A stretch of 7,250 nt of DNA from Actinobacteria bacterium UBA912 (GTDB lineage Bacteria > Actinomycetota > Coriobacteriia > Anaerosomatales > UBA912), in assembly GCA_002293965.1 (NCBI GenBank), contig DBEG01000108.1, positions 1 through 7,250 of the forward strand, written 5' to 3'. Shown in pieces: positions 1-4,813 of this stretch (positions within the stretch are counted from its first letter, which is position 1; each line of letters opens with the position of its first letter). The notes under the pieces were generated by a model. That model did not search any database, was not told where the DNA came from, and saw nothing but the letters and a program-made list of their open reading frames with translations. Position numbers and translations under genes: made by a program.

Positions 1-944
1 TGCGAGCGCCAGTAGTCGGCGACCTGCTTGCCGTCGACCACGTCGGGACCGGTCCATCCTTTCGGGGTCGCAAGCACGATCATCGGCCACTGGGGGCGTT
101 CGAAGGAGCCGGTCTTTCGGCAGTGCTCCTGGATCGATCGGATCTCGCCGATGACCGTATCCGTGACTGCGGCCATCACCTGATGGATGTCGGTGCCAGG
201 CGATTCCTCGACGAAGTACGGCTTCCAGCCGTAGCCCTCGAGCAGACTGCGCAGCTCCTCGCGGGGTATGCGCGCTAGGATCGCAGGGTTCGCGATCTTG
301 TATCCGTTGAGATGGAGTATGGGGAGGACGGCCCCGTCTAGGACGGGATTCAGGAACTTGTTGGAGTGCCAGGACGCGGCGAGCGGGCCCGTTTCGGCTT
401 CGCCGTCGCCGATCACGCAGGCGACGATCAGCTCCGGGTTGTCGAACGCCGCACCGAATGCGTGCGAGAGCGCGTAACCGAGCTCGCCGCCCTCGTGGAT
501 CGACCCGGGTACCTCCGGCGATACGTGACTCGGGACGCCGCCGGGGAAGGAGAACTGCTTGAACAGGCGGCCCATTCCCGTGCGGTCGAGCGACACGTCG
601 TGGTAGTACTCGGTGTAGGTGCCCTCCAGGTAGGTGTTGGCGACCAGGGCCGGTCCGCCGTGGCCGGGTCCGGTGATGAAGATGACGTCGAGATCTCGCT
701 GGTTGATGGCGTGGTTGAGGTGCGCATACACGAAGTTGAGGCCGGGCGTCGTGCCCCAATGCCCCAGTAGGCGCGGCTTGATGTGCTCGACGGTGAGCGG
801 CTCGTCGAGCAGAGGGGTGTCCAGCAGGTAGATCTGCCCGACAGACAGGTAGTTGGCCGCCCGCCACCACGCGTCGATCGTGTCTCGCTGCTGCTGGGTG
901 AGCGGGGCGGCGTTCGCGCGCTCGTTCTCGTTCGAGGTCTTCAT
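1..944 (-). CDS. xfp: Xylulose-5-phosphate/fructose-6-phosphate phosphoketolase, N-terminal part (runs off window)
   Basis: Thiamine-diphosphate enzyme of the cytosol that cleaves xylulose-5-P (and in many members fructose-6-P) with phosphate to acetyl-phosphate plus glyceraldehyde-3-P (or erythrose-4-P). The frame stays open from the ATG at 944 to base 1, giving 314 residues of a family that is usually about 790-830 aa, so the C-terminal 60% lies outside. Visible signatures: GHWGTTPGLN (61-70), TGPGHGGPA (91-99), PSHVSPEVPGSIHEGGELGY (138-157, including the family signature EGGELGY), the ThDP/Mg motif GDGEAETGP (179-187), and HLNGYKIANP (211-220). The family's active-site histidines fit H62, H95, H140 and H150. 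The ATG overlaps the ackA stop as ATGA and has a strong AAGGAG 8 nt upstream inside ackA, so the start is secure and translation is probably coupled. Acetate kinase directly upstream would use its acetyl-phosphate. Substrate range (X5P only or both sugars) cannot be told from this part. Confidence 0.97.
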   Translation of the reverse strand, partial: MKTSNENERANAAPLTQQQRDTIDAWWRAANYLSVGQIYLLDTPLLDEPLTVEHIKPRLLGHWGTTPGLNFVYAHLNHAINQRDLDVIFITGPGHGGPALVANTYLEGTYTEYYHDVSLDRTGMGRLFKQFSFPGGVPSHVSPEVPGSIHEGGELGYALSHAFGAAFDNPELIVACVIGDGEAETGPLAASWHSNKFLNPVLDGAVLPILHLNGYKIANPAILARIPREELRSLLEGYGWKPYFVEESPGTDIHQVMAAVTDTVIGEIRSIQEHCRKTGSFERPQWPMIVLATPKGWTGPDVVDGKQVADYWRS

Positions 945-2074
945 GCGGTTGTCTCCTTACCGAGGAATCGGAGTACCTGCTCTGCGATCTCGCTCTCCTC
1001 ATCGGCCTTGATGATGAGCATCTTCGTAGGGGATCCAGTGGTCGAGATCGGGCGCATGCCGTTGCCCGGCGCGGTGTTCTTCGTCCCGTCCAGCTCGATG
1101 CCGAGCGGCGAGAGCCCCTCGCACACCAGCTCGCGGACGCGCGCGTCGTTCTCGCCGATGCCGCCGGTGAACACCAGCGTGTCCACCCGCCCGAGCACCG
1201 CGAAGTACGCGCCGATGTACTTCTTGACGCGATAACAGAAAGCCTGCAGGGCCAGGGTCGCGGGCCCGTGCCCCGATGCTGCCAGCGAGTGCAGGTCGCG
1301 CATGTCCGCAACACCACACATGCCGAGAAGCCCGCTCTCGTTGTTGAGCAGCTCGTATACCTCGCCAGCGGTCATGCCCAGATCCTCCTGGAGGAAGAGC
1401 GGCACCGCCGGGTCGATGTCGCCGCAGCGAGTGCCCATGATTAGCCCCTCCAGCGGGGTCAGCCCCATCGATGTGTCGACGCTTGCCCCGGCTTCGATCG
1501 CCGTCACGCTCGCCCCAGCCCCCAGGTGCACGACGATCAGGTTGCACTGGGCAGGCGGCAGCCCGAGAGCCTCGGCGGCGACCTTCAGCGCATGCTGACA
1601 CGAGATGCCGTGGAACCCGAAGCGCCTCAGGTCGAACTCGGCTGCGATCTCACGCGGCAAGGCGTATGCGCTCGCGTGCGTCGGCAGCGTTGCATGGAAC
1701 GCAGTGTCAAACACCGCGACCTGCGGGACCCCGGGGAGCAGCTCTGCGGTCGCGCGGACTCCGGCCAGCACCGCGTCGGTGTGCAGCGGAGCGTACCGCC
1801 GAAGCGCGGCGATCGTCTCCAGCGCCTCTTGGTCGAGGTAGGCAGGGCAAGTGAACCGGCTTCCCCCGTGGACGACCCGATGCCCGATCGCTGTGATGCC
1901 CGCGATCTGCGAAGCCGCCACACGCAGCCGCTCGGAGACCTGCGCCACGGTGTCACCGGACGCCTGGCCGATCTCGACCCTTCCTTCGCGCAGCACGTTT
2001 CGCGGGTTCATCGCCAGCAGCTTGTACTTGGTTGACGAGCTGCCGGAGTTGATCACGAGAATCTTATGGTCCAT
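941..2074 (-). CDS. ackA: Acetate kinase
   Basis: Cytosolic ASKHA-fold kinase converting acetyl-phosphate + ADP to acetate + ATP. The 377-aa product has all expected elements: phosphate-1 motif NSGSSSTKY (9-17), HRVVHGG (65-71, catalytic Arg66), APLH (95-98), VFDTAFH (121-127, Asp123), GFHG (153-156, His155), HLGAGAS (183-189), DTSMGLTPLEGLIMGTRCGDIDP (200-222, Arg216), FTGGIGEN (302-309), and an acidic ADEE (357-360) where the family has its catalytic Glu. Length is slightly below the ~400 of classical AckA. The HLGAG rather than HLGNG and APLHT rather than APLHN variants suggest a distinct subgroup, but no core catalytic residue is missing. The ATG at 2074 is chosen because homology begins there; an in-frame ATG 13 codons upstream adds non-homologous residues across the promoter. 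No Shine-Dalgarno precedes it, while TATAGA ends 6 nt before the ATG, suggesting a leaderless message. Its stop overlaps the xfp start by 4 nt. No phosphotransacetylase is present here, so phosphoketolase is the likely acetyl-phosphate source. Confidence 0.96.
   Translation of the reverse strand: MDHKILVINSGSSSTKYKLLAMNPRNVLREGRVEIGQASGDTVAQVSERLRVAASQIAGITAIGHRVVHGGSRFTCPAYLDQEALETIAALRRYAPLHTDAVLAGVRATAELLPGVPQVAVFDTAFHATLPTHASAYALPREIAAEFDLRRFGFHGISCQHALKVAAEALGLPPAQCNLIVVHLGAGASVTAIEAGASVDTSMGLTPLEGLIMGTRCGDIDPAVPLFLQEDLGMTAGEVYELLNNESGLLGMCGVADMRDLHSLAASGHGPATLALQAFCYRVKKYIGAYFAVLGRVDTLVFTGGIGENDARVRELVCEGLSPLGIELDGTKNTAPGNGMRPISTTGSPTKMLIIKADEESEIAEQVLRFLGKETTA
953..958 (-). promoter_or_regulatory. 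Shine-Dalgarno site of xfp inside ackA
   Basis: AAGGAG on the minus strand, 8 nt before the xfp ATG, lying in the last sense codons of ackA. It fixes the xfp start and allows independent or re-initiated translation at the ATGA overlap. It is the clearest ribosome binding site in the window. Confidence 0.8.
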
Positions 2075-2080
2075 GCACGG

Positions 2081-2110
2081 TCTATACCCATTGTGGCATG
2101 GCGACCTAAA
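2081..2110 (-). promoter_or_regulatory. Candidate ackA-xfp promoter
   Basis: A -10-like TATAGA (2086-2081) lies 6 nt before the ackA ATG, with a weak -35-like TTTAGG (2110-2105) 18 nt upstream. Start of transcription would fall at or next to the ATG, consistent with absence of a Shine-Dalgarno. The -35 overlaps the T-rich tail of the preceding terminator, so the two units are packed back to back. The -35 match is poor; the call rests mainly on the -10 and its position. Confidence 0.45.
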
Positions 2111-2143
2111 CAAAAACTAACGGCGACCCAAAAGAGTCGCCGT
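2106..2143 (-). terminator. Intrinsic terminator of the AbiE unit
   Basis: Perfect 8-bp stem ACGGCGAC/GTCGCCGT (arms 2120-2127 and 2136-2143) with an 8-nt loop, followed on the minus strand by the T-rich run TAGTTTTTGTTTAG. This is the form of a Rho-independent terminator for transcription leftwards from the toxin gene. It contains the toxin's last codons and stop, and it separates the toxin-antitoxin unit from ackA. Confidence 0.8.
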
Positions 2144-3067
2144 CGTAGATATCTGGTGCCCCTGTGCCCATCCCATATTCGGAGTCCATGTCTTTACGAA
2201 GGCACCGGTGCTGGCTGCCGCGATGGAGGCGGGCATCAAGAACGCAGCGATGGCGTCAGCCACGTCTTGAAGATCCTCAGGTAGCTCGTCCGCCGCTGCA
2301 GAGAACCCCTTCCGATAGGTGTCCCACATCCGTGACGTCTCCGCCTGCCTCGTGTACTCGAGCGTAAGCTCTGCGGGTGTCTCGGCTGGCAACTTCGTGG
2401 CGCGCCGCTGAAATGTCGCGCGGATAGCGTCGGCGAGATCCTGGCCGTCGAACTCCAGGGTGCGCGAGAGCATCCAGATGTCGTGGTAGTCCTTCATCCG
2501 GCTGTTAGCGAGCCCGATCTCGATCATGGCCTGGAACTTCTCGGCAATGGCGGTAGCGGGTTGATAGGCGAGGATCCTCGGGGGCTCGTCCTGAAGTAGC
2601 GCGGGGTAGTCTACCCAACCAGGATCCGGCACGACGGCATCGTCGATCCCGACGTCGAGGCGCAGGACGAACCGAGCTCCGCCCAGGTCACCAGCAACCT
2701 TCACGCGAACCACGGAGTAGCGATCCTCAACCGTGATGGGCTCGGCATGAATCTTCGATTCGAACACGAGGCCATCGTCGAAGTGCATTGCGAGGCATTC
2801 GGCAACGATGCCTCTGATCGCCTCCGGTGTGCTGTCGACACGCCCGAGGAAGTCGATGTCGCGAGTCGGGCGTGCGACGGCGGCATCCCAAACACGCAGC
2901 ATGACGGCACCCTTGACCACGAGACGATCCGACCACTGCGTCTGCGACAGTCGGAAGAGGAACCGTTCCATCGCGTAGTAGAGAACCGCCTGCTGGAAGT
3001 CCAAGGCCAGCTCTGCCGCTCGAGCCCTCAGTCGGCGGCGTATCTCGATCGGCGTCTGGGCGCTCAC
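2117..3067 (-). CDS. abiEii: AbiEii/AbiGii-type nucleotidyltransferase toxin (type IV toxin-antitoxin)
   Basis: Toxin of an AbiE-type system; family members are nucleotidyltransferases, and MenT relatives are reported to modify tRNA 3' ends to stop growth. The 316-aa product from GTG at 3067 shows family motifs in order: motif I LVVKGAVMLRVW (49-60) with RPTRDIDFLG (66-75, metal-binding Asp70 and Asp72), a strand RFVLRLDVG (132-140), AEKFQAMI (175-182, Lys177), and NSRMKDYHDIW (188-198, Lys192, Asp193). The C-terminus keeps the usual FLMP...F..W.P...W pattern (276-300) and then runs 16 residues further through the terminator hairpin to a TAG. GTG is preferred over upstream ATGs because it gives the family N-terminus and overlaps the antitoxin stop as GTGA (4 nt). 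Longer starts only read antitoxin sequence in another frame. Nothing essential appears lost, so it is probably active and restrained by the upstream antitoxin. Target is not deducible. Confidence 0.93.
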   Translation of the reverse strand: MSAQTPIEIRRRLRARAAELALDFQQAVLYYAMERFLFRLSQTQWSDRLVVKGAVMLRVWDAAVARPTRDIDFLGRVDSTPEAIRGIVAECLAMHFDDGLVFESKIHAEPITVEDRYSVVRVKVAGDLGGARFVLRLDVGIDDAVVPDPGWVDYPALLQDEPPRILAYQPATAIAEKFQAMIEIGLANSRMKDYHDIWMLSRTLEFDGQDLADAIRATFQRRATKLPAETPAELTLEYTRQAETSRMWDTYRKGFSAAADELPEDLQDVADAIAAFLMPASIAAASTGAFVKTWTPNMGWAQGHQISTTATLLGRR

Positions 3068-3678
3068 ATCAGTGCCTGGAGGTAGGGGCGTATGACCTGC
3101 TCCACCCGGTCGACCTTGGCGTAACGCATCACCTGCGCGGGCGTCGCGCGACGAGAGCGGATCGTCTCTTGCAGCGCCTCGATGGCTACGTCCAGCCCGA
3201 TGCGATTGCGATACTTGAAGCAATCGGCGACGGTCTTGGCCAGTTCGAACACTCGGATAGGCGTCCCGTCCATATCGTGCTCTTCGATGCCGACCGTCAT
3301 AGCCTCGGCGTTCATGGAGAACCGCTCGATACGCGGGTAGGCGATCCTCGGTGCTTTGACTCCCCTCGGTAGCGCAATCTGAACCGCCGCCGGGATCTGC
3401 GTCCCGATGCCGTGGTACTCGAGCGCGCTCACCAGACACAGGACAGCGCGGGGGGCGCGCCTCAAGACCGCGGCTACGCTGGGGTATGCGGGCAGCGGCG
3501 ATGCGGCAAGATGGTAGACCCCGCGGGACAGCGATTCGACGAGCCCTGTGTCACGCATCCAGTACAGCGTGCGCTCCTCGATGCCCGAGGCGAGTGCTTC
3601 AGAGGTGCCGAGAACTCCGCCAGCACGCTCGAATGCGGCTGTTGCGCGTGCGATCTCCATGTCCGAAGGTGTCCTCAT
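3064..3678 (-). CDS. abiEi: AbiEi-type antitoxin with N-terminal winged helix (type IV toxin-antitoxin)
   Basis: Partner of the AbiEii toxin. Family members combine an N-terminal winged helix that binds inverted repeats in their own promoter with a C-terminal domain that counters the toxin. The 204-aa product has the expected pattern: helix-turn-helix region from about residue 18 to 57 (GGVLGTSEALASGIEERTLY, then LSRGVYHLA), CLVSALEYHGIGTQIP (81-96), IALPRGVKAPRI (101-112), and the highly typical AKTVADCFKYRNRIGLDVAIEAL (147-169) and VIRPYLQAL (195-203). The start is ATG 3678, or ATG 3660 six codons later; neither has a strong Shine-Dalgarno, and both leave the winged helix intact. The open frame continues upstream through both tRNAs and is not coding there. 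It overlaps the toxin by 4 nt, and a perfect inverted repeat 12 bases upstream is the likely autoregulatory operator. Confidence 0.93.
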   Translation of the reverse strand: MRTPSDMEIARATAAFERAGGVLGTSEALASGIEERTLYWMRDTGLVESLSRGVYHLAASPLPAYPSVAAVLRRAPRAVLCLVSALEYHGIGTQIPAAVQIALPRGVKAPRIAYPRIERFSMNAEAMTVGIEEHDMDGTPIRVFELAKTVADCFKYRNRIGLDVAIEALQETIRSRRATPAQVMRYAKVDRVEQVIRPYLQALM

Positions 3679-3689
3679 GGCATATAAGT

Positions 3690-3715
3690 TACCACAGTTA
3701 TCAACAACTGTGGTA
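3690..3715 (-). promoter_or_regulatory. Inverted-repeat operator of the AbiE operon
   Basis: Perfect 10-bp inverted repeat TACCACAGTT/AACTGTGGTA (3690-3699 and 3706-3715) with a 6-bp centre, starting 12 bases before the antitoxin ATG. The 16-bp half-site spacing (about 1.5 helical turns) and its position at the expected transcription start fit a protein operator better than an RNA hairpin; no T-tract follows. AbiEi antitoxins are known to autorepress by binding inverted repeats in their promoters, so AbiEi is the likely ligand. That link is inferred. Confidence 0.7.
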
Positions 3716-3716
3716 G

Positions 3717-3744
3717 TTTTTATGCCAGCTCCCTTTTTGGACAA
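3717..3744 (-). promoter_or_regulatory. Candidate AbiE operon promoter
   Basis: -35-like TTGTCC (3744-3739) and -10-like TAAAAA (3722-3717) with a 16-nt spacer. Transcription would begin near 3710, inside the inverted repeat, so a bound repressor would block it. A second, poorer -10 (TATATG) lies just before the antitoxin ATG, so the exact start is uncertain. Confidence 0.45.
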
Positions 3745-3781
3745 CGAATCGGGAAACGAGCGGTGCCGAATGCCGCGTCTC

Positions 3782-3811
3782 CAAAACAGGGAATTCCAGG
3801 TCTTTGACCTG
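3782..3811 (-). terminator. Possible weak terminator of the tRNA operon
   Basis: A 6-bp stem CAGGTC/GACCTG with a 3-nt loop (3797-3811) lies 8 nt past the encoded CCA of tRNA-Glu. The nearest T-run (GTTTTG, about 3787-3782) is roughly 10 nt beyond the stem instead of adjoining it, so this is a weak candidate. If it is inefficient, tRNA transcription could read into the AbiE operon. Confidence 0.35.
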
Positions 3812-3819
3812 AGGAAATG

Positions 3820-3895
3820 TGGTGCCCCCAAGGGAATTCGAATCCCTGTTGCCGCCTTGAAAGGGCGGAGTCCTTGGCCACTAGACGATGGGGGC
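3820..3895 (-). tRNA. tRNA-Glu (anticodon TTC), CCA encoded
   Basis: A 76-nt cloverleaf on the minus strand. Acceptor GCCCCCA/TGGGGGC pairs perfectly, the D stem is GTCT/GGAC with one G-T pair, the anticodon stem CCGCC/GGCGG is perfect with loop CTTTCAA (anticodon TTC), the variable loop is CAAC, the T stem AGGGA/TCCCT is perfect with loop TTCGAAT, and the discriminator A is followed by an encoded CCA. The layout matches typical bacterial tRNA-Glu. It lies 10 nt downstream of tRNA-Lys and is the second gene of that operon. Confidence 0.97.
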
Positions 3896-3905
3896 ATATT
3901 CATTT

Positions 3906-3981
3906 TGGTGGGTCGTATAGGAATCGAACCTATGGCCTTGGGATTAAAAGTCCCCTGCTCTACCAGCTGAGCTAACGACCC
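3906..3981 (-). tRNA. tRNA-Lys (anticodon TTT), CCA encoded
   Basis: A 76-nt cloverleaf on the minus strand. Acceptor GGGTCGT/ACGACCC and D stem GCTC/GAGC are perfect; loop CTTTTAA gives anticodon TTT. T stem ATAGG/CCTAT is perfect with loop TTCGATT, and the discriminator A is followed by an encoded CCA. The anticodon stem GGGGA/TCCCA has four pairs and an outer G27-A43 mismatch, a small irregularity unlikely to inactivate it. It is the first gene after a strong promoter and precedes tRNA-Glu. Confidence 0.97.
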
Positions 3982-4026
3982 GCTTCGTTTCCGGACACAC
4001 ATCAGGTAATCCGCAAAGCAACCGGT

Positions 4027-4055
4027 AGTCTATCGTGCCTTGCCGACGAGGTCAA
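4027..4055 (-). promoter_or_regulatory. Sigma70-type promoter of the tRNA-Lys/Glu operon
   Basis: TTGACC (4055-4050) and TAGACT (4032-4027) separated by exactly 17 nt, pointing towards the tRNAs. Predicted start near 4020 leaves a leader of about 38 nt before tRNA-Lys. This is the best consensus promoter in the window and lies in otherwise featureless sequence between the lipoprotein stop and the tRNAs. Confidence 0.75.
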
Positions 4056-4108
4056 CGAGTATCTATCGTCTTACGCAGGAAGGTCGCATGCGCAAGGGCC
4101 TCCTGGTC

Positions 4109-4729
4109 TCAGTTCGCCACTTGGCTGGCCGCCCACTTCTGGCCAAGCTGTTGGCCCTGCCTCCACATCTCCGCCCTGTTGGGACCTAACCTTGAGATCG
4201 CTCGATCCGAGTAGGGTCGCGGAAAGAGGGTTTCGATCCCCGGGATCAGAAGTGCGCCGTCGAGGGGTTGATCCCATGCCGAGAAGACCAGCTTGTCGGC
4301 TGACTCCTCAAAGCGCATCCGGCCGATGAATTCCCCAGCGCTCGGGTACTCCAGTCGTCCTCCTTCCAGGGTCCACCAATGGATGACACCGTCGATGTAG
4401 AGTTCCGCTCCGCCCTCACTCTCTCTGCCGCCCAGGACCTCCGTCGCCACAGTGAAGTGGCTGCCGGAAAGACCGATCGAACCGAGGTATCCGGGCAGCT
4501 CCAAGATCACCGCCTCTGCCAGCTCCGGTCGGCTCTCGAGCAGGGCTGTTGCATCTCCGGTTCCGACGATAGTCGCCTCGACGCTGGTGCCAGGCGGCAA
4601 ATGTGGTGCCCCCGCAGGCGGGACCTCCTGGGTGTAGACCGCGTCGGCGCCGCCCTGCGTCGGCTCGCAACCGCTCGTAAATAGCAGCGCAGCCATCAAC
4701 ACCGCTACCATCATGAACCGCCCTGTCAT
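4109..4729 (-). CDS. Predicted lipoprotein of unknown function
   Basis: I do not recognise the family. The 206-aa product begins with a short positive n-region and hydrophobic stretch, MTGRFMMVAVLMAALLFTSG, followed by Cys21. FTSGC fits a signal-peptidase II lipobox, so the mature protein should be lipid-anchored on the outer side of the cytoplasmic membrane (or in an outer membrane if one exists). After a Pro/Gly-rich linker (about 22-48) comes a mixed alpha/beta domain with alternating hydrophobic and acidic patches (about 50-170; YIDGVIHWWTLEGGRLEYP at 111-129) and a Gln/Arg-rich polar tail. No catalytic motif is visible. ATG 4729 is preferred because GAGGGG lies 7 nt upstream and it gives a compact signal peptide; ATG 4759, ten codons earlier, is the alternative. 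It has its own candidate promoter and is followed by the tRNA operon, so no functional partner is evident. Confidence 0.75.
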   Translation of the reverse strand: MTGRFMMVAVLMAALLFTSGCEPTQGGADAVYTQEVPPAGAPHLPPGTSVEATIVGTGDATALLESRPELAEAVILELPGYLGSIGLSGSHFTVATEVLGGRESEGGAELYIDGVIHWWTLEGGRLEYPSAGEFIGRMRFEESADKLVFSAWDQPLDGALLIPGIETLFPRPYSDRAISRLGPNRAEMWRQGQQLGQKWAASQVAN

Positions 4730-4783
4730 GCGACCACCCCTCGACCGATTCCTTCGCATCCGACCACCGACTACCCCTGAGTA

Positions 4784-4813
4784 ACTCTAGTCCCATATAC
4801 CCTGGATTGCCAA
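4784..4813 (-). promoter_or_regulatory. Candidate promoter of the lipoprotein gene
   Basis: -35-like TTGGCA (4813-4808) and -10-like TAGAGT (4789-4784) with an 18-nt spacer, directly after the stop codon of the upstream AlbA_2 gene. It would give a leader of about 48 nt before ATG 4729. Spacing and position are reasonable but both hexamers are imperfect; read-through from the upstream gene remains possible since I see no terminator between them. Confidence 0.45.

Noticed and set aside
366..770. Plus- and minus-strand frames within 268-831
   Set aside because: The phosphoketolase frame on the minus strand covers this region with unmistakable motifs; these are shadows.
1471..2035. Plus-strand frames opposite ackA (127 and 169 codons)
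   Set aside because: Antisense to well-conserved acetate kinase sequence; no start signals or domains.
3068..3439. N-terminal extension of the toxin frame to 440 residues
   Set aside because: The extra 124 residues are an out-of-frame reading of the antitoxin gene; the GTG overlapping the antitoxin stop gives the proper family length.
3679..4002. N-terminal extension of the antitoxin frame to 4002
   Set aside because: The extension is translation of two tRNA genes and the intergenic region; the family N-terminus begins at 3678 or 3660.
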